Shown piece by piece: positions 35,252 to 43,620 of a stretch of 64,000 bases of DNA; position 1 is the first letter of the stretch; every line of letters starts with the position of its first letter. The DNA comes from Rhizobium sp. RM (lineage in GTDB: Bacteria; Pseudomonadota; Alphaproteobacteria; Rhizobiales; Rhizobiaceae), in contig NZ_JACAWV010000007.1 of NCBI RefSeq assembly GCF_013390595.1, forward strand, positions 868,001 through 932,000, read 5' to 3'. The notes beneath the pieces were generated by a model. That model worked only from the letters and a program-made list of their open reading frames with translations. It had not been told where the DNA came from and ran no database searches. The translations under genes were made by a program, and so were the position numbers.

Positions 35252-36667
35252 ATGCGCCACATCGACAAAGTCTACATAGACGGCCAGTTCGTCACGCCCC
35301 ACGGCACGCAAACCGCCGACCTTCATAACCCCTCGACTGAAGAGAAAATCGGCACTGTTCGCCTCGGCGATATCGAGGACGCGCAGGCGGCAATCGCCGC
35401 TGCCAAGCGTGCGTTCCCTGCCTTTTCAAGAACGACAAAGGTAGAGCGTATCGAGATGCTGAAGACGCTGAGTTCGGTTGTCTCGGCGCGAATTCCGGAG
35501 CTGACTGAGGCCATGGCGACCGAATACGGCGCGCCGCAAACGTTTACCCGCTTTGCCATTCCGCATGCGGCAACGACCTTTCTCGATATGGCGAAGGCGC
35601 TTCAAAGCTACGATTTCGATCGCCAGTCTGGCCAGACGAGGGTTCGGATGCAGCCAATCGGTGTCGTTGCAGCAATCACGCCCTGGAACAGCAACATCGG
35701 TTTCATTGCCTCAAAGCTCGCCACATCGATTGCCGCCGGCACGACCATCGTCATCAAACCCAGCGAGATGAGCGCCATCCAGACACAGGCACTGCTTGAA
35801 TGTCTTCACGAAGCCGGGTTGCCGAAGGGTGTATTCAACGTCGTCAACGGCCTTGGCGATGTAGTCGGCGCCGAATTCTCGCGCCATCCGGATGTTGCCA
35901 AAGTGACGTTCACGGGCTCGACCAGGGTCGGAAAGGAAATCCTGCGTGCTGGTGCGGAAAGCCTCAAGCGCGTCACCCTGGAACTCGGCGGCAAAGGCCC
36001 GAACATCATTCTGGATGATGCCGATCTCGACACGGTCATCCCGACCGTTTTGCGCATGGGCTTCATGAACAGCGGACAGGCCTGCGTAGCCGGCACCCGA
36101 ATCCTTGCCCCCGCACAACGTATGGAAGACATTCTGATGCGGCTGAAGATGAGCGCTGCGCAGTTCAAGGCGGGAGATCCTGCCGACCCGCAGGTGATGG
36201 TCGGACCAATGGTCAGCCAGAAACAATACGACCGGGTACAGTCCTATATCGATGTCGGACTTCAGGAAGGTGCCGCGTTACTGACCGGCGGCCTTGGCCG
36301 GCCGCAGGGTCTGAACAAAGGCTGGTTCACACAACCGACGATCTTCTTCAACGTCAACAATGAGATGCGTATTGCGCGCGAGGAAATCTTCGGGCCTGTT
36401 CTCTCGGTCATCGCCTATCACGACGAGGAAGAGGCGATCGCCATCGCCAACGATACCCCCTATGGACTGCAATCTTATCTTCACGGCACAGACATGGCGC
36501 ACATACAGTCATTGGCCGAACGGCTCGATAGCGGTCGCGTGGTGATAAACGGTGCACCGCACGATCCGACGGCACCATTCGGCGGGTTCAAGCAGTCGGG
36601 CATAGGTCGGGAGTACGGGGTGTTCGGACTTGAGGCTTACCTGGAAGCCAAAGCCATTCTGGCGTGA
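35252..36667 (+). CDS. NAD(P)-dependent aldehyde dehydrogenase
   Basis: 471 residues. The general base Glu is in VTLELGGKGPN (about residue 245), the nucleophile Cys in GFMNSGQACVAGTR (about 278), and the nucleotide site in FTGSTRVGKEI. PFGGFKQSGIGREYG at the end is a further family signature. It oxidises an aldehyde to the acid in the cytoplasm; the closest subfamilies include betaine- and aryl-aldehyde enzymes, but the substrate cannot be fixed. The ATG has AAGGAG about seven bases upstream. Divergent from its probable LysR regulator; a shared terminator lies 14 bases downstream. Confidence 0.92.
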   Translation: MRHIDKVYIDGQFVTPHGTQTADLHNPSTEEKIGTVRLGDIEDAQAAIAAAKRAFPAFSRTTKVERIEMLKTLSSVVSARIPELTEAMATEYGAPQTFTRFAIPHAATTFLDMAKALQSYDFDRQSGQTRVRMQPIGVVAAITPWNSNIGFIASKLATSIAAGTTIVIKPSEMSAIQTQALLECLHEAGLPKGVFNVVNGLGDVVGAEFSRHPDVAKVTFTGSTRVGKEILRAGAESLKRVTLELGGKGPNIILDDADLDTVIPTVLRMGFMNSGQACVAGTRILAPAQRMEDILMRLKMSAAQFKAGDPADPQVMVGPMVSQKQYDRVQSYIDVGLQEGAALLTGGLGRPQGLNKGWFTQPTIFFNVNNEMRIAREEIFGPVLSVIAYHDEEEAIAIANDTPYGLQSYLHGTDMAHIQSLAERLDSGRVVINGAPHDPTAPFGGFKQSGIGREYGVFGLEAYLEAKAILA

Positions 36668-36670
36668 ACA

Positions 36671-36708
36671 GCAAAAAGAAATGGCTCTTGCGGCGAAGCA
36701 AGAGCCAT
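36671..36708 (-). terminator. Terminator for the ohr/small-peptide transcript
   Basis: ATGGCTCTTGC (36681-36691) pairs perfectly with GCAAGAGCCAT (36698-36708), loop of six. On the minus strand the stem is followed by TTCTTTTTGC, a good U-tract; on the plus strand only CTTTC follows, so it works best for the minus-strand genes but may also end the aldehyde dehydrogenase transcript. Confidence 0.75.
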
Positions 36709-36721
36709 CTTTCGCTCGGGG

Positions 36722-36844
36722 TCAGTAGGCCATTGCCAGGCTATAGAGGCCGGCGAATGGAGACGGTTCTGCCGAGGCGGTGTCGTAGATGCACGGGACT
36801 GCAAATATCGACGCGATCAAGACGAGGATGACTGGCATCCGCAT
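36722..36844 (-). CDS. Small secreted or membrane peptide (40 aa)
   Basis: 40 codons from ATG 36844. A full AGGAGG ribosome site lies six bases upstream, stronger than for most genes in the window. The product starts MRMPVILVLIASIFAVPC, a hydrophobic stretch like a signal peptide or lipoprotein signal (Cys at 18), followed by a short tail ending FAGLYSLAMAY. It begins 13 bases after the ohr stop and is followed by a terminator, so it is expressed with ohr. A frame extending upstream to 36979 runs through ohr and is not credible. No family recognised; it may be a small stress-response membrane peptide. Confidence 0.5.
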   Translation of the reverse strand: MRMPVILVLIASIFAVPCIYDTASAEPSPFAGLYSLAMAY

Positions 36845-36857
36845 GGAAGCCTCCTGT

Positions 36858-37274
36858 TCAGACCAGATTGAGTTCAACGTTGATGTTGCCGCGTGTCGCC
36901 TTGGAATAGGGGCAATTCTGATGGGCTTCCTCGACGAGCGTGCGGGCAAGTTCCGGCTCCAAACCCGGCAGGCTGACATTCAAGCGCGCCTGCAGGAAAT
37001 AGGCGCCCTCAGTTGTCCCGAGATCGACTTCGGCATCCACCGCTGTCCCTTCAGGCAAACGCAGCTTGCGCTTGCCGGCAGCAAGCCCCATTGCGCCAAT
37101 GAAGCAAGCCGACCAGCCGGCCGCGAACAACTGCTCAGGATTGGTACCCGGCTGAGTGGACCCCGGAGGCGACAACTTGACCTCAAGCTGCGCATCGTCG
37201 CTGCGGGCAAAGCCATCGCGCCCACCGGTGGTGTGGGTCTTGCCGGTGTAGAGAACCTTTTCGATCTTGGTCAT
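36858..37274 (-). CDS. ohr: Organic hydroperoxide resistance protein (Ohr/OsmC family)
   Basis: 138 residues from ATG 37274 (AAGGAG seven bases upstream). Starts KVLYTGKTHTTGGRDG, the Ohr-subclass signature, and carries both catalytic cysteines, in AGWSACFIGAMG and HQNCPYSKATRGN. Ohr reduces organic and lipid hydroperoxides using lipoylated partners. Here no OhrR regulator is adjacent; instead a two-component system follows upstream on the same strand. A tandem 10-bp repeat at 37351-37370 lies in the promoter and may be the response-regulator site. The 40-residue peptide gene follows within 13 bases. Confidence 0.92.
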   Translation of the reverse strand: MTKIEKVLYTGKTHTTGGRDGFARSDDAQLEVKLSPPGSTQPGTNPEQLFAAGWSACFIGAMGLAAGKRKLRLPEGTAVDAEVDLGTTEGAYFLQARLNVSLPGLEPELARTLVEEAHQNCPYSKATRGNINVELNLV

Positions 37275-37350
37275 GGAACACTCCTTTGTAACTGACGAGG
37301 GTGTTCTGACGGATCGGCGTATCGCGCATGTTTCAGGAAACAACTGAAGT

Positions 37351-37370
37351 GTAACAGACTGTAAGAAACT
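37351..37370. promoter_or_regulatory. Tandem 10-bp direct repeat in the ohr promoter
   Basis: GTAACAGACT is followed directly by GTAAGAAACT, identical at eight of ten positions. Head-to-tail half-sites at 10-11 base spacing are the usual target of OmpR/PhoB-type regulators such as the one encoded at 38746. It lies 77 bases upstream of the ohr start. Confidence 0.4.
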
Positions 37371-37405
37371 GCCGCCAAGCGGCGGCAATCTTACAAAAAG
37401 GATGT

Positions 37406-38749
37406 TCAGCGCAGCGTGAGTTCCGCGGCCAGACCGCCGCCGTCGCGATTGTAGAGCCGGACCGAACCGCCCAGTGCACCCGCAAGCTGCTGGGCTATGG
37501 CAAGACCGAGACCTGCACCACCCGTTTCGCGATTTCGCGATTGCTCCAGTCTGAAGAACGGCTGCATGGCCGCTTCGAGCATGTCCTGAGGGATGCCTGG
37601 CCCACGGTCCAGCACGGTGATGACGACCTCGCCACCGTCTCTCCGTTCAATGCCGATTTCAGCCGCACCGGAGAACTTGATCGCATTGTCGATGAAGTTG
37701 GTGAGAATGCGTCGAAGCGCATGCGGCTTGGTTGCAACTGTACCCTGAACCAGATCGATCACACGGACCGACTTGCCCGTATCCTGATAATCGTAAGCGA
37801 TGCTTTCAATGAAGGAAGAAAGATCGATCCGGGACGCCTTTTCCGCATTCCCATGCGCGCTTCGTGCGTAAGCAATCCCGTCCTGCACGAGCCGTTCGAT
37901 CTCGCGCAAGTCGCTGACCAGCTTTTCCTTTTCAGGCGTGTCATCCGCCATATCGGCCCGCAGGCGCATGCGCGTGATCGGCGTCTGCAGATCGTGCGAG
38001 ATCGCTGCCAGAATTTGCACCCGCTCTTCCAAATGATGGGCGATACGGTCGCGCATGGCGTTGAAGGCGCGCCCTGCCCGCGCCACTTCGGCGGGCCCCG
38101 TCTCGCGCATCGGCTCGCCCTTCTTGCTCGGATCGACCGCATCGGCAGCGGCGGCCAGATCTCCGAGAGGGCGGATCGCCTGGCGCACCGCAAACCAGGT
38201 ACAAAGGAGCAATAGCGCCATCTGCACAGCAAAAACATAGGGCAGCCAGCTCGCAATCGGCATGACACCGCGCGGCGTAACATCGATGGTCAGTTCAGAA
38301 CCATCCGACAGTGTGACATGCCCCTGCAGCCGCTTGCCGTCTTCCGGAATAGCCTCGACTCTCAGGGGAAATCTGTGGCCTGCGGCCTCTTCGATCCGCT
38401 CGGCAATCTCCGCGCCCCTTCCAGACATGTCAGGAACGCCCGGAAGACCAGGCCCCAGCAGAAGGCGGTAGTTGCCGCGGCTGAGCCGGTCAAGCCACAG
38501 CGGCCGCTCGGTTGGCGGCAGCCGGTCGATAACGGCAATCGATGTCGCAAGATCGCTCTCGAGCGTGCCCAGCATCACAGCCTTGGCCGACATGTAACGT
38601 TCGATGAAAAGTATGCTGAAGGACAGGCTGTAGGCTATCGCCAACCCGATGAAGAGAATGATGAAAAGCCGCGAACGCAGGGTACTGGGCCACCAGCCGC
38701 GTCTGGCTGTGACGGGGGTTGTTCCGTCGTTTCCAGCCCCGCCGATCAT
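37406..38749 (-). CDS. Two-component sensor histidine kinase
   Basis: 447 residues. Two membrane helices (about residues 26-48 and 168-190) flank a periplasmic sensor of about 120 residues with no named fold. HAMP follows, then the HisKA helix with the phospho-acceptor His in AISHDLQTPITRMR (about 248), and HATPase_c with N box FIDNAIKFS, G boxes DRGPGIP and GGAGLGLAIAQQ. The N-terminal ATG overlaps the response regulator stop (ATGA), so the pair is co-translated. The periplasmic domain probably senses envelope or redox stress, judging by Ohr and DipZ nearby (inference). Confidence 0.92.
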   Translation of the reverse strand: MIGGAGNDGTTPVTARRGWWPSTLRSRLFIILFIGLAIAYSLSFSILFIERYMSAKAVMLGTLESDLATSIAVIDRLPPTERPLWLDRLSRGNYRLLLGPGLPGVPDMSGRGAEIAERIEEAAGHRFPLRVEAIPEDGKRLQGHVTLSDGSELTIDVTPRGVMPIASWLPYVFAVQMALLLLCTWFAVRQAIRPLGDLAAAADAVDPSKKGEPMRETGPAEVARAGRAFNAMRDRIAHHLEERVQILAAISHDLQTPITRMRLRADMADDTPEKEKLVSDLREIERLVQDGIAYARSAHGNAEKASRIDLSSFIESIAYDYQDTGKSVRVIDLVQGTVATKPHALRRILTNFIDNAIKFSGAAEIGIERRDGGEVVITVLDRGPGIPQDMLEAAMQPFFRLEQSRNRETGGAGLGLAIAQQLAGALGGSVRLYNRDGGGLAAELTLR

Positions 38750-39486
38750 ACCCTTGGTTCCGATATCTCGACCGGCACAGAGAAGACATAGCCTTCGGCC
38801 CTAACGGTCTTGATGTAGGTCGGTTCACGAGCATCGTCACCCAGACGCTGACGCAGGCGGCTCACAAGAAGGTCGATCGAGCGGTCAAACAATTCTGCGT
38901 CCCGACCCTGCGTGAGATTCAGCAACTGATCCCGGTTCAGCACACGTTGAGGATGGTCGATAAAAACGCGCAACAGACGATATTCCGCACCGCTCAGTGC
39001 GATTTCCGTTCCCTCCCTGTCGAGCAGGTGGCGTCCGACCGTATCAAGACGCCAGTCGCCAAAAGTCAGCAGGTTTCCCGCCTCACTGATCTGCAGATTG
39101 GGCGGCAACATCCGTGTGCGGCGAAGAATGGCCTTGATACGTGCAAGAAGCTCACGCGCCGCAAAGGGTTTGGACAGATAGTCATCGGCCCCCATTTCGA
39201 GGCCGATGATACGATCCATCTCGTCATCACGGGCAGTCAGCATCAGGACCGGCGTCGCCTTGTGTTTGCCAGCCCGAAGCTCACGGCACAGAACCAATCC
39301 GTCATCACCCGGCATCATGACATCGAGCACGATCAGGTCGACCGCATTCTGCTCGAGAAATGTCCGCATCTGCCGGCCATCCGCCGCCACTGTTGCGCGC
39401 AATCCGTTCTTCTTCAGATAGCTCGAAACCAGCTCGCGGATTTCACGGTCGTCATCGACGACGAGGATATGGTCTATGTGTTCCAT
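38746..39486 (-). CDS. OmpR/PhoB family response regulator
   Basis: 246 residues from ATG 39486 (MEHIDHIL); an upstream ATG at 39498 adds four residues. Receiver domain with the acidic pocket VVDDD, phospho-acceptor Asp in VLDVMMPG (about residue 54) and Lys in YLSKPF. The C-terminal winged helix ends in SRLRQRLGDDAREPTYIKTV with the YVF strand typical of the OmpR family. It overlaps the kinase gene by four bases. Candidate targets are the direct repeats at 37351 (ohr) and 40754 (hydrolase/DipZ). Confidence 0.92.
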   Translation of the reverse strand: MEHIDHILVVDDDREIRELVSSYLKKNGLRATVAADGRQMRTFLEQNAVDLIVLDVMMPGDDGLVLCRELRAGKHKATPVLMLTARDDEMDRIIGLEMGADDYLSKPFAARELLARIKAILRRTRMLPPNLQISEAGNLLTFGDWRLDTVGRHLLDREGTEIALSGAEYRLLRVFIDHPQRVLNRDQLLNLTQGRDAELFDRSIDLLVSRLRQRLGDDAREPTYIKTVRAEGYVFSVPVEISEPRV

Positions 39487-39583
39487 GAATGTCTTCAACG
39501 CCTTGACGCTAGCAAACAGCCCGATACCGAATGCCTAGTTGAGTTGAGAAAGAAAAGATATCGGTTTGCCGACGCGGGCAAGC

Positions 39584-40642
39584 CTAAAACTTCGCAACGT
39601 CGAGGACTGCCTGGGCAAATGCCTCAGGTGCTTCCTGCGGCAGGTTGTGACCGATGCCGCCGGTGACGTTGCGATGTTCATATTTTCCAGAGAATCTGGC
39701 GGCATAGGCAGACGGGTCAGGATGCGGGGCACCGTTGGCATCGCCTTCCATGGTGATGGTCGGAACGGTGATGACAGGCAGTTTTGCAAGCTTCTGCTCA
39801 TAGGCGTCGTACTTGGCCTCACCCTCGACCAGCCCAAGCCGCCAGCGGTAGTTATGGATGGTGATGTCGACATGATCCGGATTGTCGAAAGCCGGGCTTG
39901 ATCGATCAAACGTCGCGTCATCAAAATTCCATGTCGGCGAGGCGGTCTGCCAGATCAGCCGCACGAAGTCGCGGGTGTTGGCGGCGTAACCGGCACGTCC
40001 GCGCTCGGTGGCAAAATAGAACTGATACCACCAGGACAGTTCCGCCTTGGGAGAAAGCGGCTTCTTGTTGATCTCCTGGCTGCCGATCAGATAACCGCTG
40101 ACGGATACCAGTGCGTTGCAGCGTTCCGGCCAGAGCGCAGCCATGATGTCGGCGGTGCGGGCACCCCAGTCGTAGCCGGCAACAATCGCCTTCTCGATAC
40201 CGAGCGCATCCAGAAGCGCAATCATGTCCGCAGCAAGGGCTGCCTGCTGGCCGTTACGGGGGGTGTCCTTGGAAAGGAAGAGCGTTGTGCCGTAGCCACG
40301 CAGATAGGGCACGATCACACGATACCCGGCAGAAGCGAGGATCGGAGCGACATCGACATAGCTGTAGATGTCATACGGCCAGCCGTGCAGCAGCAGCACC
40401 GCCGGACCGTCTGCGGGACCCGCCTCGGCGTAACCAACATTGAGCACGCCGGCATCAATCTGCTTCAGCGCATCAAACGAGGTATGGCCACTGCCCTTGG
40501 CTGCAGCTTGACCGGCGGCAGGCAATGTTGCGGTGGCGGACTTTGCGTTGGCCAAAGTCGTAGCGCCAAGTTCGACAGCGGCAACCGTCATGGCGGCAAT
40601 GCCAAAAAAACGGCGGCGCTGAACATTGATTTCGTTGATCAT
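39584..40642 (-). CDS. Exported alpha/beta hydrolase, Asp-nucleophile (epoxide hydrolase-like)
   Basis: 352 residues from ATG 40642 (GGAG eight bases upstream). Tat-like signal INVQRRRFFGIAAMTVAAVE. Oxyanion motif LLHGWPYDIYS; nucleophile elbow AGYDWGAR, where Asp stands in place of Ser, placing it with epoxide hydrolases and haloalkane dehalogenases; the catalytic His is in GIGHNLPQEAP. Probably hydrolyses an epoxide or halogenated compound in the periplasm, possibly as detoxification. Divergent from dipZ across a 321-base gap. Confidence 0.85.
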   Translation of the reverse strand: MINEINVQRRRFFGIAAMTVAAVELGATTLANAKSATATLPAAGQAAAKGSGHTSFDALKQIDAGVLNVGYAEAGPADGPAVLLLHGWPYDIYSYVDVAPILASAGYRVIVPYLRGYGTTLFLSKDTPRNGQQAALAADMIALLDALGIEKAIVAGYDWGARTADIMAALWPERCNALVSVSGYLIGSQEINKKPLSPKAELSWWYQFYFATERGRAGYAANTRDFVRLIWQTASPTWNFDDATFDRSSPAFDNPDHVDITIHNYRWRLGLVEGEAKYDAYEQKLAKLPVITVPTITMEGDANGAPHPDPSAYAARFSGKYEHRNVTGGIGHNLPQEAPEAFAQAVLDVAKF

Positions 40643-40963
40643 GATCTTTTCTCCAATCTCCATAATGACGATCGGAAGAAAGCCGGCAGCATGTATCTGA
40701 GGTATGTCGCTCAGCGTCGATAATTGCATGCGGGTGTAACTTTTCGGCCAGCAGATACACTCTGATACAATTCAGCAGACGCCGCGCTCGTGACGGAAGA
40801 CACGAACTATCCCGTCTCCCGCAATCCCGGCCGTTTCTACACTTCGATACATTTTGCGTGGTGAACGGACACATCCGGGATACGTCGTATCGACCAAACT
40901 GGCGTCATCGCTGGTTCCACGGTCTCACGTTGTACCAGCTCCCGCTTTCGAGGAGACGGACAC
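40643..40963. promoter_or_regulatory. 321-base divergent intergenic region with GATACA repeats
   Basis: No gene is seen. It separates the divergent hydrolase and dipZ genes and must contain both promoters. GATACA occurs at 40754-40759 and 40764-40769, exactly ten bases apart, and again at 40846-40851. The ten-base tandem pair resembles an OmpR-type site, similar in layout to the ohr promoter repeat. GAGGAGA near 40950 is the dipZ ribosome site. Confidence 0.4.
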
Positions 40964-42736
40964 ATGACACTTCTTATCATTGCCTATCTGGGTGGAGCGC
41001 TGACGATACTCAGCCCTTGTATATTACCCATTCTTCCCTTCGTGTTCGCCCGTGCAGGACAACCCTTCCTGCGCAGCACGCTGCCCATGCTTGCCGGTAT
41101 GGCGGTAACCTTTGCACTTGTTGCAACGCTTGCCGCAGTCGGCGGCAGTTGGGCGATCCATGCCAACGAATATGGGCGCCTTGCTGCAATCGCATTGCTG
41201 GCTGTCTTCGGCCTGAGCCTCCTGTCACCGAAAATCGCCGCTGCGATCACCCAACCGGTTGTCGATCTGGGCAACCGGCTGGTGAATGCTCACGGCAAAC
41301 CTGGCTCGGCATCGTCTGTCACCGGATCACTGATCCTAGGCGTGGCGACAGGTCTGCTCTGGGCCCCCTGCGCCGGGCCGATCCTTGGCCTCGTATTGAC
41401 GGGGGCCGCACTGCAAGGCGCGAACATCGAGACCACGCTGTTGCTGGCGGCCTATGCCTCTGGCGCCGCCACATCGCTCGCCATTGCTCTTCTCGTCGGC
41501 GGTCGCGTTTTTGCTGCAATGAAGCGGTCGCTTGGCATCAGCGAACGCATTCGACAAATCCTCGGAGCTGCCGTTCTTGCAGGCGTCGCCGTCATTGCGC
41601 TTGGCCTCGATACCGGTCTTCTGTCTCGCCTTTCCTATGCCAGTACATCATCGTTTGAACAGGCCATCCTGGACCGTCTGCATAGAAATCCGGACACCGC
41701 TGTCGCTCGTGAGGTCGCCAGCAACGGCACTGTGCCGCTCAATGGGGCCAACCCGCCCTTCCGTGCCGATCTTCCCATCGAGGGGCGCGCACCTTCGCTC
41801 GATGGTGCCGTCGAGTGGCTGAACTCACCGCCGCTGACTGCGGAGCAGCTTCGCGGCAAGGTCGTTCTCGTCGATTTCTGGACCTACTCCTGCATCAACT
41901 GCATTCGCACTGTCCCATTCGTTCGTGCCTGGGCAGAAAAATACAAGGATCAGGGTCTGGTTGTGATCGGTGTGCATTCACCGGAATTCGCCTTCGAGAA
42001 AAAGATCGACAACGTCAAACAGGCCATCAGCGATTTCAAGATCGGCTATCCGGTCGCAGTCGACAACGATTACAAGATCTGGCGCGCCTTCGAGAACAAT
42101 TATTGGCCGGCTCACTATCTGATCGATGCCAAGGGTCAGATCCGCTACCACCACTTTGGTGAAGGCAATTACCGCCAGACCGAGCAGGCTATTCAAGACC
42201 TCTTGCATGAGGCTGGCAGCGAGATGGCGGCAAGTGCGCCCGTCGACCCGCAGGCCAAAGGTGCCGAAGCCAGTCCTGATCTGAAGAACATCCGTTCAGG
42301 TGAAACCTACCTCGGTTACGAACGCGCCACCGGGTTTGCATCGAAAGAACCCCTGCGTGCCGGTGTTGCCAGCGACTATACGAGCAGGGACCTCGATCTC
42401 AACGAATGGGGTCTTGCCGGAACGTGGACGATCAACCCTGAACAGGCTGTGCTCGACCGTGCGGGTGGAGAGATCACCTCCCGCTTCAGCGCCCGCGACC
42501 TGCATCTCGTTCTTGGCCCGGGCAAGGCAGGCAAGCCGGTCAGGTTCCAGGTCACGATCGATGGCAAGGCCCCAGGCACAAATCACGGCGCAGACATCGA
42601 TGCCGATGGCAACGGCACCGTAACGTCGACCCGACTTTACCAGCTCGTACGCCAATCCGGTGAGGTGGATGCGCGGAACTTCGAGATCCGTTTCCTCGAT
42701 CCCGGCGTCGAAGCCTACGCTTTCACATTCGGCTAA
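40964..42736 (+). CDS. dipZ: DipZ-type fused CcdA / thioredoxin-like membrane protein
   Basis: 590 residues. Residues about 1-230 form the CcdA electron-transfer membrane domain, with redox Cys in ILSPCILPILP and LLWAPCAGPILG. A periplasmic TlpA-like thioredoxin domain follows with the CxxC motif SCINCIRTVPFVRAW (about residue 310). The last about 150 residues form the extra beta-rich DipZ C-terminal domain. It carries reducing equivalents from cytoplasmic thioredoxin to periplasmic proteins. Followed 41 bases later by a secreted alpha/beta hydrolase on the same strand. Context with Ohr and the two-component system suggests defence against oxidants. Confidence 0.9.
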   Translation: MTLLIIAYLGGALTILSPCILPILPFVFARAGQPFLRSTLPMLAGMAVTFALVATLAAVGGSWAIHANEYGRLAAIALLAVFGLSLLSPKIAAAITQPVVDLGNRLVNAHGKPGSASSVTGSLILGVATGLLWAPCAGPILGLVLTGAALQGANIETTLLLAAYASGAATSLAIALLVGGRVFAAMKRSLGISERIRQILGAAVLAGVAVIALGLDTGLLSRLSYASTSSFEQAILDRLHRNPDTAVAREVASNGTVPLNGANPPFRADLPIEGRAPSLDGAVEWLNSPPLTAEQLRGKVVLVDFWTYSCINCIRTVPFVRAWAEKYKDQGLVVIGVHSPEFAFEKKIDNVKQAISDFKIGYPVAVDNDYKIWRAFENNYWPAHYLIDAKGQIRYHHFGEGNYRQTEQAIQDLLHEAGSEMAASAPVDPQAKGAEASPDLKNIRSGETYLGYERATGFASKEPLRAGVASDYTSRDLDLNEWGLAGTWTINPEQAVLDRAGGEITSRFSARDLHLVLGPGKAGKPVRFQVTIDGKAPGTNHGADIDADGNGTVTSTRLYQLVRQSGEVDARNFEIRFLDPGVEAYAFTFG

Positions 42737-42777
42737 TTTCCCATCACCCCCTGAAAAATCCAAGAAGGAGACTGACC

Positions 42778-43533
42778 ATGCAGCGTCTTATTTCAACTTT
42801 TGCAATTGCACTTGCAGCCAGCTTCGCTGCCTTCGCCGCCCATGCGGCAGAGGTGAAAAACATCGTGGTCGTGCACGGTGCACTGGCCGATGGTTCCGGC
42901 TGGAAAAAGGCAACCGAAATCCTCGAAAAGCGCGGGTTCAACGTCACGGTCGTCCAGCAACCGATCACGTCGCTTGCCGACGATGTTGCCGCGACCAGCC
43001 GCGTTCTTTCAATGCAGGATGGCCCGACATTGCTCGTCGGCCATAGCTACGGCGGTATCGTCATCACCGAAGCCGGGAACAATGAAAAGGTGGCGGGCCT
43101 TGTCTATGTCGCCGCCTTCCAGCCCGATAAGGGCGAAAGCCTCCTGTCGCTGGCGACATCCAAACCCTCCTCCGGCATGAATATTCGCGAGACCCCCGAC
43201 GGTCAGTATCTCTATCTGGACCCCGCCGCCTTCGCCAATGATTTCGCCGCCGATCTGCCGAAGGACGAAACCGCCTTCATGGCCAGATCGCAGGTCTTCG
43301 CCGCAAAGCAGACCTTCTCTGCCAAGGTCGGCGATCCCGCCTGGAAAGCAAAGAAGAGCTGGTCGATCGTTGCCACGCAGGACCGCTCGATCAACCCTGA
43401 CCTCGAGCGTGACATGGCCAAACGTGCCGGCAGCCAGATCACCGAGATTGCCGCTAGCCACGCCGTTTTCGCATCGCAGCCCGAAAAAGTTGCCGACGTG
43501 ATTGAGGCCGCAGCCCGCCAGTCTGGCCAGTAA
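42778..43533 (+). CDS. Secreted alpha/beta hydrolase (salicylate-esterase-like)
   Basis: 251 residues with a signal peptide (LISTFAIALAASFAAFAAHAA). The core opens VVVHGALADGSGW, carries the Ser nucleophile in VGHSYGGIV (about residue 84), and has its catalytic His in AASHAVFASQPEKV near the end. It resembles the plant salicylate/hydroxynitrile esterase-like group widespread in Proteobacteria. AAGGAG precedes the ATG. Probably co-transcribed with dipZ. The substrate is unknown; a small ester is likely. A long hairpin follows the stop. Confidence 0.87.
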   Translation: MQRLISTFAIALAASFAAFAAHAAEVKNIVVVHGALADGSGWKKATEILEKRGFNVTVVQQPITSLADDVAATSRVLSMQDGPTLLVGHSYGGIVITEAGNNEKVAGLVYVAAFQPDKGESLLSLATSKPSSGMNIRETPDGQYLYLDPAAFANDFAADLPKDETAFMARSQVFAAKQTFSAKVGDPAWKAKKSWSIVATQDRSINPDLERDMAKRAGSQITEIAASHAVFASQPEKVADVIEAAARQSGQ

Positions 43534-43551
43534 GTCCCACCCAAAACCATG

Positions 43552-43586
43552 CGCCCCAGCCGTTTAAAAAACGGACGGCTGGGGCG
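43552..43586. terminator. Bidirectional hairpin between convergent genes
   Basis: CGCCCCAGCCGT (43552-43563) pairs perfectly with ACGGCTGGGGCG (43575-43586). An inner alternative fold CCGTTTAAAAAACGG exists. It lies between the hydrolase and GntR genes. No long T-run on the plus strand; GGTTTTGGG follows on the minus strand. Confidence 0.65.
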
Positions 43587-43620
43587 AAGACAGAACTCTT
43601 GGCCGTGACTGGAGGTGTTG

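Noticed and set aside
36845-36979. Upstream extension of the 40-residue peptide frame to 85 residues
   Set aside because: It overlaps the ohr coding region in another frame; the strong ribosome site at 36844 defines the real start.
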